This document shows, one piece after another, positions 32,101 through 43,750 of a DNA stretch of 64,000 nt (positions within the stretch are counted from its first letter, which is position 1; every line of letters begins with the position of its first letter). Source of the stretch: Cyathus striatus (lineage: Eukaryota > Basidiomycota > Agaricomycetes > Agaricales > Nidulariaceae). A model generated the notes under the pieces. That model did not search any database. It worked only from the letters and a program-made list of their open reading frames with translations, and had not been told where the DNA came from. Location of the stretch: the NCBI GenBank assembly GCA_025738555.1, contig JAOVFP010000012.1, positions 3,038,001 through 3,102,000 of the forward strand, written 5' to 3'. The translations under genes were made by a program, and so were the position numbers.

Positions 32101-33240
32101 CGTGGTGGGGGTTGCAAGGTAGTTGATAACGGTATTCGAGAGCTTCAGTGGATGGCAGAACAGTAGTACGAGCGCACGTCTGTCGTCCAAGAAGGATCCC
32201 AGGAGCACTACATCGTCGTCTTCTGAAAAAGGTCCGAGACTTTCACCATACGCAAGACTACATCCTTCGTCATGACAAGTTTGTCCTTCGGTAAGGGAGG
32301 GGGCTGATACCTGTGCCGTGAAAATAGCCTTATGCTCCGTACGAGTTCTTTATGGTAGGTGTCGCATGGTGGTTAACGCTGATGTTGGGTACGGCAGGTG
32401 GTTGATAACGTTGAAGAGCTCCAGTTGAGTACGTGTAGGTGCGATGTTAACGTCGTCACTATGGGCTATATGCAGAGAGAATGGATCAAGCGCCCATCTG
32501 TCGTACAAGACGTCTCCTTTGACTCTCGCGCCCCAATACTCCATTTACTCCAACTATAACAAAAGATCCGATACCTCCACCGCACGCACGCACGACTATA
32601 TCATGCTTCGTCATAACGAGTCTGTCCTCCCTCAACAAGTCATCCACCCTCAGTTCTCATTTAGGCCTAGGAAGCAGAGACAGCGCCGTAGAGGCGATTG
32701 GTAAATCCCCGAGTAACGAGATAGCCGTTACGAGGTGCGTGTTGAACGAAAAAGGTGCATGTTTCAGCATCAACCATGGTGTGGTATGTGGAAGAGAACC
32801 GGGTATTCTTTACTGGGCAGTTATGATGCTCGGAACGGTTGTTTGGAAGACGAGTCCCAATGCGTACAGTAGAACTAGAGATGGCGCTGGTTGTGATGCA
32901 AGTGATTATGCTGTGAGGCAGATGTAGGCGTAAGTAGGGCGCACGGATAGATACGGGAAGGGAGCGTACCTGTTTCGTTCCAAGTAGCTTCGGCCCATCC
33001 AGCCTAGTGAGTTTTATTGTTGCCTATTTGAGTAGGCAAGAACAACGACCTGCGAGAAGGCGAAGAGTTAGCGAACGCGGCGTTAGTGAGTCGAGTAAAA
33101 GTGAAAGGGGAAATGTGTGCAATGAATATGCATCGACAATGAGGAACGAAGAGCAGAGAGGCCGCACTTACTTCAGTCATACACGATACCACCATCTTTT
33201 CCTTCATCTACTCCCTCTCAAGATCTCAATCGTGAGCGAT
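29170..33240 (-). repeat. Segmental repeat copy B, tail part
   Basis: This is the reverse complement of copy A's tail, in the expected mirror order: 3' flank of the kinesin (29.2-29.7 kb), kinesin fragment (29.8 kb), unit 2 body (about 29.95-31.0), head (31.0-31.55), unit 1 body (about 31.67-32.6) and a further head (32.7-33.24). The open stretches shared with A on one strand include TLNFSNHLFDVISVPGASTK and LSDWTQDFLRQTHFDEDIVM (minus, near 30.9 kb). These hint at a decayed coding region that I cannot identify. Confidence 0.7.
29790..29935 (-). pseudogene. Short kinesin motor fragment, copy B companion
   Basis: Counterpart of the 3221-3362 fragment, carried along inside the inverted segmental copy. 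It has the same words in reverse complement ('accacgtac', 'cgtgaaacttcctcgcgga', 'cattccctgtcacatgg'). Confidence 0.6.
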
Positions 33241-34635
33241 TGCAACTTCACTGTCCACTGGCAGTGTTCAGTGCGCCGAAGAGTTGCCGAAGAGGACTCA
33301 GAGCAACACCTTCAGGATAGCGAGCCATTTATGAAATCGTTAAACTGAAAGTCAATATGGATAGCTTAAAGTTAAAAACACCGAGTCTTGCCATCGGGGC
33401 AGTAGAAGTGGGATGGTGGAGGTGTATGAAGGTGTCGTCGGCAATGCTATTGCGACTCTGAGAGCAATCTGAGAGCCTAAAGGTTGGTCAGAAGTTCGGA
33501 ACCCGAACAGCGTCGGTAGCATTCGATTTACATGCATCATGTGATGCTCAATCTTATCATCAGCCAGCAAATTAGCCAAGTCAAGCGCTCAAGCACCTCC
33601 TTAAGCTGCATCTGCGATTAGATTCCACCACAAAAGGAAAACGAAAGTATCCCATCGATAACACCATCTTTATGTGACCATTCTCATCCCCGCCTTCCAC
33701 ATGCACTCATCACACGATCTAATGATTAATCCTACTGTTCCAATCTACCGGGCTATCGATAACAACAGAAATAAAACGACGTGCACTGGTTAATCAATAC
33801 TTGCCAATGATAAGTTGATCCTACCAGGCCCTTTGATGAATCATTGACACTGGTGAGGCCTGAGGCCCAATGTACTGGCAATTCCATTTGAACAGTAAGT
33901 GAATCATTCAATCCACCAGCTGGCATCATGGTTCATTTCCACATAAATGATTAAACACTGAAGTAACACATTAGCTTGCTCCCTTAATGTATGGTGCAGA
34001 TTCACCAGTGTTGTCACAAAGAAGTCCAGATACATATGTGAACTAAGTACTACAAAATGAAGAAAGCCCTTCTACAGTCTGCTGAGTGGCATGTCTCACT
34101 GTAGTAGAATGCTTTCAATTCTGCACAACCCCAACTTGGTTGCACATCAGAAGGAGGATGGGGCTATGTCATGCAACTGTGTGGAGCAATCCATTAGGTA
34201 TCGACATGAGAACATTGCTGGACAAAATACAATTGAACATGTTCAGCAATGAGCAGACACTTGCAGGGTAGGAATTATTTCACATAGTACAGTGGACTAC
34301 CAGTTACCCTACTATCTCTTCAACTTTGTTCCCCAACCAGACTCTCTTGCTGGGGTGGAGAAACTACTGCACTCTTGAGTGAATCTTCTGACTTCATCAT
34401 AAAAACCATAATGAATCTTAAAGGCATTGCAAATATCAAGTCACTGATGTAGGACAGATCATGATTCACAATGCATCAATCTATTTGTTAGTAGATGATA
34501 CCAGTAGGTTGCCAGTAAGTCTTTGATAGTGATTCCTTATCCATAGACTAGACAATAAAAGCTTCAAATTCTCAAAGATAGTGAACATACTTGTACCACA
34601 AATGTACAGCCATCACACAATGAATGATTATTCCC
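33241..34635. repeat. Left arm (outer part) of the inverted repeat around the NLR-like gene
   Basis: This is the reverse complement of about 42.48-43.75 kb. Up to about 33825 the arms are nearly identical and keep their CpGs, for example the 'tctaccgggctatcgataac' stretch. From 'ccctttgatgaatc' (right arm 'cccttcgacgaatc') onward almost every right-arm CpG is TG or CA in the left arm: 'gtgcagat' for 'gtgcggat', 'gttgtcacaaag' for 'gttgtcacgaag', 'atacatatg' for 'atacgtatg'. Homology continues to 'tgattatt' at about 34634, where an insertion begins. Confidence 0.8.
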
Positions 34636-37556
34636 ACTACCTTTAAGGTAGTTGGGTTATAGGGACCTCTGGATTACCCTATAAGTCAATTTGTGGATCG
34701 CAGTCGGGATCTCACTTTCTGGCAATATGATTGGCTGGAGCCCCATTACGCTCTATGATTGGTTGGTAGACAGATTGATCGATCACTTGTGACATTTTGT
34801 GACAAAGGGCACTTTTAAATATTGATTTTATCTCATTTTGCTGCTGTTTTATTCCTCATGCATATTTCCCTGTTGATTTCCTCTGTTTATGCTTTTCACA
34901 CTTTGCTCTTAAATACAGTGTTCCAGAACCGCAAAATTTTTCAAATTTGCTGAGTGCTCAGTGCTAAGCGCAAGATTCAAATCGTTGATCTACAATGGCT
35001 GTGTGACGACTCTGACGAGTAGCTGTTCTGTCACGCTAGTATCACCTTGCTATCGTCATTTAACCATGTTGGTGACTACAAGCTTCTCCTTTGTCAAATC
35101 CACAGAGCAGGAAGTTGGAACAAGTTAAATGTTTGTGGTATGTACAAGTGCATAAGTACTGTCATATGCACATAGCACATACACTGATGCCCATTGATTC
35201 ATCATTAGCTGTACACACAACTGGCGTAATTATTAATATATTGCTACTACGCTGGAGTGATGCTGTCACCTCTTGCTCACTGATGATCTTCCCTCCACTA
35301 TCACCATCTCAATTTGAATAACACAAATAGGTCTGCCAGCCTGCAGCCTGAGGTCCCAATACCATGATGTGAAAGAGAGGCTCTGTATGGGACATCCATT
35401 GGTACACAAAGAAATTTAGGCACTCAAAAGTGCCGTGGCAGTACAGGACCCTGTCACCTCAAAAATAAGATGCATGTCGTATCTACAAGCTACATTCCCC
35501 AACTTTGCAGGAGCTCGATGACGAAGTTGGGGGGGCTAGGAGTAGTTATGAGAGAGTTTGTGTTCGATCCTGATGTACGCTGTACACTGTTGATACTATT
35601 GATTCTCTACCACAATACTAACACACTAATCACCCATCCAGATCATAAAATTATACTGCGGCAACCTCCCCCCCCCCAAATACTCAAACAGCCCCCTAGG
35701 CTAAGATTCTCCTGGTCCTTGCACACCGTTCTCTTAGCCCTACTCAACCCTACTTATCCAGCACCCAACTCTGACACCCAGCACTGTGCAACAAGTGCTT
35801 TAATAAACCCGAGGAAACCAGCTTACCTCAATGTATTCCTAACAGGGGTCTCCACTTCCAGCAGTCCATCAAAATCACGGTAAGGGACGGAGTTGTGGTT
35901 GGGATAGGCTATGAAGGCATGTTGGGGCAGGTGATGCTTGAGTAGTGAGCGATGAGTGTACTTGGGCAGAGGTCAGTCAGAAGGTTGTTGGTGCCTCTGC
36001 TGCTTCTAAGATGTAAGTTCCTCCATCCTTACCCTTTTTTTGTTTTGTGCTGACATTGTTGTGGGTCTGTCATAGAATATGTCTGACTTCCCTGGCGATT
36101 CAGAAATGAGCAGGATCATCTCGAGACTATGCTTGATTGGCCATTACTTAAATGCGAAACATGGCAAGGGATATGAACATCCTTGACAACACAATATGCA
36201 GGAAGCAGCCAGCAGGAGGAATCCTGCATTGACAAAAGGAATGGTTTTAGGAAGGACTTAGGAGGGTACATCTGTTGTTCTACTCATTTCCATTCATTGA
36301 GCTGGAGACAGGGATAGGCGATACGATGATACTTGTGTAGGGTGCATACTCTATCACGTCTATGACAATGGGGACGGCACCAGTCGTACTCATGGAACCA
36401 TTAGTGCTGTGTTTGGAGTGACTGTGGCATTCGTAGTTACTGTCAGTATGACCTTTCCATTCTCCCTTCCCTCTTGCTCCACTTCCTTGCTGTTTTTCTA
36501 TCTTTCCCTCCTTCCTTGCTGATTATTCATGGAACTTATGTGTTATCATTAGTTTGATTACCTCACACGTGCTATGGCTGTTAACATGCAACATAATCTA
36601 TTATATAAATGTACACAACAGATCTATAGAATGTACACAAAAGGTTGATGATCATTTCTTTCCTTTTTGTGTTTAAATAAGGGAAGAACCTGATTGGAAG
36701 AGGGTAGATGTATTACACCAAAGACTCATTCTTGAGTTACGCCAAGAAACTCTTATCAGAAACTTTGAGTTGTTAATTCATGCATTCAAGAAAAGATTTT
36801 TAGCCTTTGGCACATCAAGAACTCATACACTGCGAGTCCACACTCTGTTTCATCATCTGTCCTCTACTCATCTACCGACTTCTTTGAAACCAAACAATCA
36901 AAAGTTGAAGACTTAGGCATAGGAACTAAATACGCACAGGCTGTAAACACATTTGGAATCATATCCAAATTCGCTGTTGCAGCGCCCAAAGATCCCACCC
37001 ATGAAGGGCACATGGAGACATGTCTCTATGATACCATTGGCGGAGTCACACTAGCCTTGCCTGACACATGTAATGCACAAGTGAAAGAGATAGAAGACTT
37101 AGCATCCAAATGTCGATACAGTGGGTGATGCTGGGTCAAAGGGCTGAAATGACTGGATGAAGGGGTGACACGCATGGGATGAATGGAGGAGAGCACAGGG
37201 TGAACAGTAGTGTTCTCTCGGTGTTATGTTGTATTGCACGTATAAGCGACTATTAGTACCCTTTTTGTGTCGAATTCCAATGGGACATAGTTTGGAGGAC
37301 ACGAATGCCTATACATTGTCATTCCTACTGATACATGTCATTGTCCGTTCTACTAATATCTTTGATCAAACAAAATGTAATGTAGACCTTGAAACTTGCT
37401 CAACAAATTTGCCCCTTTATTTATTACATTTATTTTCATTGACTTAGCTATATAGTTCCAAGAGACATTGACGTTGGTTCACAGCCAGTTAAGTCATCGT
37501 GAATTTCAGTTAAATAAGGAGGTAGTGGGCCCTGCCGCTTGTTGGCCCTATTTCTT
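34636..37556. other. 2.9-kb insertion splitting the left inverted-repeat arm
   Basis: The right arm runs straight through this point ('gattattaggtg'). In the left arm 'gattatt' is followed by CCCACTACCTTTAAGGTAGTTGGG, and homology resumes after 'ctttatt' at about 37557. TTATT on both sides may be a 5-bp target duplication. The start is itself a 24-bp imperfect palindrome, and GGTAGTGGG recurs near the right end (about 37521). Contents: short ORFs only (for example 35470-35883), a run of C at 35670-35678, and no family motif. It is probably a non-coding or decayed mobile element of unknown class. Confidence 0.5.
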
Positions 37557-37812
37557 TATTAGGTGTAACATACACAATAGCATGAGTTTAAGCAATTCAA
37601 AATGTACATCTCAGTGACTCTCAATAACTCATAACTACATTGAACCCACAGTTTAGAAATCCCTTATCAACACACACCAAGTGTGTGATATCAACATGTG
37701 ATAGGGTAAGGCTGTAAACATGTTGTCCAAGGATATACATAGAATGAGAAGGTGTATCTTATAACAGCTGATCATACCAATGATTTGGCTCAGAACATGT
37801 TTACCATGCCTT
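37557..37812. repeat. Left arm (inner part) of the inverted repeat
   Basis: This is the reverse complement of about 42.21-42.47 kb, with heavy CpG loss: 'gtgtaacatacacaatagca' here against 'gtgtgacgtacgcgatagcg' there, and 'tcaacacacaccaagtgtgt' against 'tcgatacgcaccaaacgtgt'. Homology fades after 'ggctcagaacatgtttacca'. The matching piece in the right arm is the immediate upstream region of the NLR-like gene, so a decayed copy of its promoter region lies just beyond its 3' end. Confidence 0.8.
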
Positions 37813-37895
37813 GCTTGAACAACTGCTTTAAATTTCTCTTCTTTAATAGAACTAGTGTCTGTAAATTCATTTTATGCTTTCACAATAACAAAATG

Positions 37896-40800
37896 TCATA
37901 CATTTTGAATGAGATGATAATGATCTTTTGGATGCACTGGAGAACCAGTTCTACACTGAACCCAGTCAGGTCCACAAACAAAATTTGTTAAATCAACTTG
38001 ACACATTGTATAATTTGGTAATATTTGAAAAGTTTCAAGGCCACACAAATGTGCTCTATGATGTAAAGGGACCCAAAGCAATTTATAATCACTGTGATCT
38101 TTCAGCCACCCATCTGGATGACAAGATATAAACATATTTGAACCCTCAAGTGATTTGTAGTTTTTGAAATGATCTGAGGTGAGATCAATATTATACACTT
38201 TGACAGTTTGATCATATGAGCCAGACACCACTTGTGTTCCATCTGGAGAGAATGCCACTGATCTCACATAATCACTGTGGCCTTCAAATGGTCTGGTAAT
38301 GGGTTTTCCACTCTCCACATTCCACACTCTGACAGTTTGATCACTTGAGCCAGACACCACTTGTGTTCCATCTGGAGAAAATGCCACTGATCTCACCAAA
38401 TCACTGTGGCCTTTAAATGGTCCAGCAATAGTTTTTCTGCTCTTCACATTCCATACTCTGACAGTTTTATCAGATGAGCCAGACACCACTTGTGTTCCAT
38501 CTGGAGAAAATGCTACTGATCTCACCCAATCACTGTGGCCTTTAAATGGTCCAGCAATAGTTTTTCCACTCTTCACATTCCACACTCTGACAGTTTGATC
38601 ATTTGAGCTAGACACCACTTGTGTTCCATCTGGAGAAAATGCCACTGATGTCACATAATCACTGTGGCCTTTAAATGGTCCAGCAGTTGTTTTTCCATTC
38701 TCTACATTCCACACTCTGAGAGTTCGATCATTTGAGCCAGACACTACTAGTATTCCATCTAGAGAAAATGCCACTGATCTCACAGAATGACTGTGACCTT
38801 TAAATGGTCCAGCAATTGTTTTTCTATTCTCTACACTCCACACTCTGAGAGTTCGATCATTCGAGCCAGACACCACTTGTGTTCCATCAGGAGAAAATGC
38901 CACTGATGTCACAGAATCACTGTGGCCTTCAAATGGCTCAGCAAAAGTTTTTCCACTCTTCACATTCCACACTATGACAGTTTTATCAGATGAGCCAGAC
39001 ACCACTTGTATTCCATCTGGAGAAAATGCCACTGATGTCACAGAATCACTGTGGCCTTTAAATAGTTCAGCAATAGTTTTTCCACTCTTCACATTCCACA
39101 CTATGACAGTTTGATCATCTGAGCCAGACACCACTTGTGTTCCATCTGGAGAAAATGCCACTGATGTCACAGAATGAGCGTGGCCTTTGAATGGTTCAAC
39201 AAGAGTTTTTCCACTCTTCACATTCCACACTCTGACAGTTTGATCATCTGAGCCAGACACCACTTGTGTTCCATTAGGAGAAAATGCCACTGATGTCACC
39301 CAATTACTGTGGCCTTTAAATGGTCCAGCAATAGTTTTTCCACTCTCCACATTCCACACTCTGACAGTTTTATCACATGAGCCAGAAACTACTTGTGTTC
39401 CATCAGGAGAAAATGCCACTGATGTCACAGGATAACTGTGGCCTTCAAATGGTCCTGCAATGGTTTTTCCACTCTCCACATTCCACACTCTGACAGTTCA
39501 ATCATTTGAGCTAGACACCACTTGTGTTCCATCTGGAGAAAATGCCACTGATGTCACAGAATGAGTGTGGCCTTCAAATGGTCCTGCAATGGTTTTTCCA
39601 CTCTTCACATTCCACACTATGACAGTTTTATCATTTGAGCCAGACACCACTTTTGTTCCATCAGGAGAAAATGCTACTGATGACACCCAATTACTGTGGC
39701 CTTTAAATGGTCCAGCAATATTTTTTCCACTCTCCACATTCCACACTCTGACAGTTCGATCATTTGAGCCAGACACCACTTGTGTTCCATTAGGAGAAAA
39801 TGCCACTGATGTCACAGAATTACTGTGACTTTTAAATGGTCCAGCAATGGTTTTTCCACTCTCCACATTCCATACTCTGACAGTTTCATCATTTGAGCCA
39901 GACACTACTTGTGTTCCATCAGGAGAAAATGCCACTGATGTAACAGAATGAGTGTGGCCTTCAAATGGCCCAGCAGTATTTTTTCTACTCTCCAAATTCC
40001 ACACTCTGACAATTCCATTTTTTGAGCCAAATACCACATCTTGTCCATCAGGAGAATATGCCACACATGTAACAATTGAATTACTATAATATACTGTATG
40101 CAATGCTGCATTCCATATTTTGTCTCTTCCTTTTACAATTGAAACTGTTTTCTGAAAGAAAGGTGAGAAAATTTTCACAATCAATGAGTCTTCAGGTGCA
40201 AATGGTAATGCTGACAGATATATACTTGTCATGCTTATTGTGATGGGAATATAAAAATTTGTGACAAATTTTATACCATCTTCAATAAAATCAAGTTGAT
40301 ATGAGCAAATCTGATTAAATTTAAGTATTTCATTTCTTTAAATATCTGATGGCATACCTTTGTACAAAATGTTAATTTTTTCAGCAATTCTTGTGCTGTC
40401 TGTACTTCATTTAAGAGACTCATTATTTCCAACCAGAATAAGAATTTGCAGTATAAAAATTCATTTAAATCTGTTATTAAAGAATTATAGTGGCATTTCT
40501 TATCCCCAATCATTTCAATATAATGTATGTTCCAATTCCTGCAGCAATATTGAAGATGTGTAGGTATATACTGTTTTATTTTTTGTGATAAGCTTTCAAT
40601 GTCTTTATTTGCTGAATAGGATGATTCAATATTGCAAATATTAAATTTCAGCTCAGTATTGAGAATTCTAAAAATCATTTTGGTTATTCTTGGAATGTGT
40701 TTGACTTTATTAATTAGAAATTTATTATTATTTAAACCTCTTTCCAAAAATTCAACAAATGATAAATGATGAAATGCTATATTGTCATTATTTGTTGAAA

Positions 40801-42057
40801 TGACAGGTAGAAGTTGATGTGTAATTCTTTTAACTTCATTTGTAATGGCATTATCATTTCCACTAACATCCAAGAAGTGCTTGATATCCTCTATTCTCAA
40901 TGGTGATTTTGCCAACAATAATGTTGCCAATACTTGTCTAACAATTTCCTTTCTATGTTCTGACCATTTTCCAAATGACAATTGAAGCATTTGATAATAG
41001 AGATCTTCGATCCCATGGCTTATATTCCATGACAGTACTTCTTCAAGCTTTTCATCTGGTGAAAGCTGGTCATCTTGCTCTGGAGTCAGGGTGATGTATC
41101 TGACTGCAGTAGATGCCCAGATAAATAATCCAGCAGCTTGTTTGCACATCTTCTTTAGCTCATTTTCTGTTAAATCAAATTGTAATTCATCTTTGAAAGT
41201 TTCAAAACTTTGTTTCAGAAAGAAAGAAATATCTTGATTTATCTCTGAGTCATAGAGTGAATCAGTTTCCAATATGATAGTTTTGCATATGTCTTTATTC
41301 TGGATAATGTCTGGTAGAGAACCAGGCCTTCCAGTCAAAATGAGCTTGTATTGTTTAGGAAGTACTATCCAATCTTGTAATGTCTTTTTCAAAGATTTTA
41401 AAAACTCAGATGATCTGCATTCATCCAATGCATCAATAATAAATGCAGGTGGATGTGATTTCAATTGTTCTTTGCAAACATTCAGTGGATTAGCAATCAG
41501 GTGTTTGAAATGCCATTCAATTCTCCCAAGTTGGAAAGTATTATTAAGCAGTTCTTCAATTTTCTCTTTCACAATGGAATACTTGGAATTAGATGCTAAA
41601 TGTGCAGCTATTGTTCTCCAAACCACAGTTGCATCACTTAAAGTTTCATCATCTCTCTTGAAGAAATGATATCCACCAAGTCTATTATTGTATTCATTGG
41701 AGCTAAGAGTTCCAATCAGAGTGGAGGCTATTGCAGATTTTCCTGAGCCAGGACTACCAGTAATCCACATAATGTTTGTAGTTGACTCTTCTATAAATTA
41801 AATTAATAATTTTGTAATGGTTCTACATTGAATATCATACCAAAATCATTTAGCCACTCATATATATCATTCAGAATGGTAACTCTAGTCCCTTCCATAC
41901 ATGGAGGCAGATAATGCAAGTTATGATCAACAGGCTTCAATAACTTAAGTTTTTCGGAGATTTCATCATTTTTTGTGTTGTAATTATTAATTTGATCACG
42001 ACCGACAGCATTCAGCTGAGCACCAGACACATTGACGTGGTGGGAACCGGAGAACAT
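37896..42057 (-). CDS. NACHT-WD40 (NLR-like) protein, one in-frame stop
   Basis: Model: exon 1 42057-41841; intron 41840-41791 (GTATGA...TTATAG, 50 nt); exon 2 41790-40358; intron 40357-40311 (GTATGC...ATCAG, 47 nt); exon 3 40310-37896. That gives about 1,354 codons. Exon 1 has a short N-terminal segment (SGSHHVNVSGAQLNAVGRDQ) instead of a known effector domain. The NACHT ATPase shows Walker A GSPGSGKSA (about 84-92), Walker B FIIDALDEC (about 189-197) and LILTGRPGSLPD. Fifteen WD40 units follow, most 43 aa, of the form GHSxxVTSVAFSPDGTQVV with SGSxDxTVRVWNV. A conserved C-terminal cap completes it. A TGA at 39500-39498, in unit 5, stands where sister units have CGA (NDRTVRV). As read, the protein ends there. 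Family role: NTP-driven cytosolic receptors linked in some fungi to non-self recognition and cell death. The effector output here is unknown. Confidence 0.88.
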
Positions 42058-42209
42058 ATGAAGATTTTCAGCTATTGCAAATGCAGGAGAATTTGACCTT
42101 GAGCTTGTAAGATGTTGTACTTGAATAGTAAGGCGTTTGAGATAACGAGAGAGGGGAAGTGAAAGTTAGTGTGAACAGGAAATATATGTAGAACAATCCA
42201 ATTGATACG

Positions 42210-43750
42210 CGTGGTAAACGTGTTCCGAGCCAAATTGTTGGTATGATCAGCTGTTCTTCTATAATAAGATACACCTTCTCGTTCTATGTATATCGGACAA
42301 CATGTTTACGGCCTTACCCTATCGCGTGTTGATATCACACGTTTGGTGCGTATCGATAAGGGATTTCCAAACTGTAGGTTCAATGTAGTCACGAGTTATC
42401 GAGAGTCGTGGAGATGGACGTTTGGAATTGCTTCCATTCACGCTATCGCGTACGTCACACCTAATAATCATTTATCGCGCGATGGCTGCACTTTATAATA
42501 CAAATATGTTCGCTTTCTTTGAGAAATTGAAGCTTTTATAGTCTACTCTATGGCTAAGGAATCGCTATCGAAGACTTACTGCCAATCTACTGGTATCATC
42601 TACTAACAAATAGAGTGATGTATTGTGATTCTTCCTATATCAGTAACATCAATCGATACCTGCAACGCCTTTAGGATTTATTATGGTTTTGCGATGAAGA
42701 TTCGCTCGAGACTCTGAGAGTGCAGTAGTCTCTCTTGCTCAACATGTTCAATTGTCTTTCAATGCCCAGCAACTTCCTCATGTCGATGCACTAATGGATC
42801 TATATGATCGCATGACGCGGCCACGTCCTCCTTCTGATGTGCCACCAAGTTGGGGCCGCGGAGATTCGAACTTAGCATTCTACTGTGAGACCTGTCGACT
42901 GGACTGCAGAAGGGCTTCCTTCATTTTGCGGTACTTATTCACATACGTATCTGGACCTCTTCGTGACAACGCTGGAAAATCCGCACCTTACGGTAAGGGA
43001 GCAAGCTAATGTGTTACTTTAGTGTTTAATCATTTATGCGGTAATGAACGCCAGCTGGCGGATTGAACGATTCACTTGCCGTTCAAATGTAATCGCCAGT
43101 ACATCGGGCCTCAGGCCTCACCAGTGTCAATGATTCGTCGAAGGGCCTGGTAGGATCAACTTATCATTGGCAAGTATTGATTAACCAGTGCACGTCGTTT
43201 TATTTCTGTTGTTATCGATAGCCCGGTAGATTGGAACAGTAGGATTAATCATTAGATCGTGTGATGAGCGCATGTGGAAGGCGGGGATGAGAATGGTCAC
43301 ATAAAGATGGTGTTATCGATGGGATACTTTCGTTTTCCTTTTGTGGTGGAATCTAATCGCAGATGCAGCTTAAGGAGGTGCTTGAGCGCTTGACCTGGCT
43401 AATTTGCTGGCTGATGATAAGATTGAGCATCACATGATGCGTGCGAATCGAACGCTACCCAGGCCGTTTGGGTTCCGAACTTCTGACCAACGTTGAACCT
43501 CTCGCAGAGTCGCAGTGGCATTGCGGACGACACCATCCTACACGAATCCACCATCCCGCTTCTGCTGCCCCGATGGCAAGACTCGGTATTCTAAACTTAA
43601 AGCTACCCATACACATCACCCGTTAAACGATTTCATGAAGAGCTATCCTGATGCTGATGCTCCGAGTCTTCTTCGGCGCACTGAACACTGCTAGCGGACA
43701 GCGAGGTTGCAATCGCCCACGATTGAGAGGGAGTAGAGGAATGAGAAGAT
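42210..43750. repeat. Right arm of the inverted repeat around the NLR-like gene
   Basis: The CpG-rich, well preserved partner of 33.24-34.63 and 37.56-37.81 kb. It starts about 150 bp upstream of the NLR-like start codon and runs outward into segmental repeat copy C. It therefore includes the probable promoter of that gene and a divergent ORF at 42752-43009. Confidence 0.8.
42752..43009 (+). CDS. Small hypothetical ORF divergent from the NLR-like gene
   Basis: 85 aa from an ATG, reading away from the NLR-like gene about 700 bp from its start. Contains SFNAQQLPHVDALMDLYDRM, then PPSWGRGDSNLAFYCETC and LDCRRASFILRYLFTYVSG. The CETC...C pattern could bind a metal. I recognise no family. The equivalent part of the left arm is full of stops after CpG loss, so conservation gives no support. 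It may be an exon of a larger decayed gene or chance. Confidence 0.25.
   Translation: MSFNAQQLPHVDALMDLYDRMTRPRPPSDVPPSWGRGDSNLAFYCETCRLDCRRASFILRYLFTYVSGPLRDNAGKSAPYGKGAS

Noticed and set aside
34086..37447. Small ORFs in the left arm and its insertion as genes
   Set aside because: None has a motif or a conserved frame. In the arm, the counterpart on the right side does not keep the same frame.
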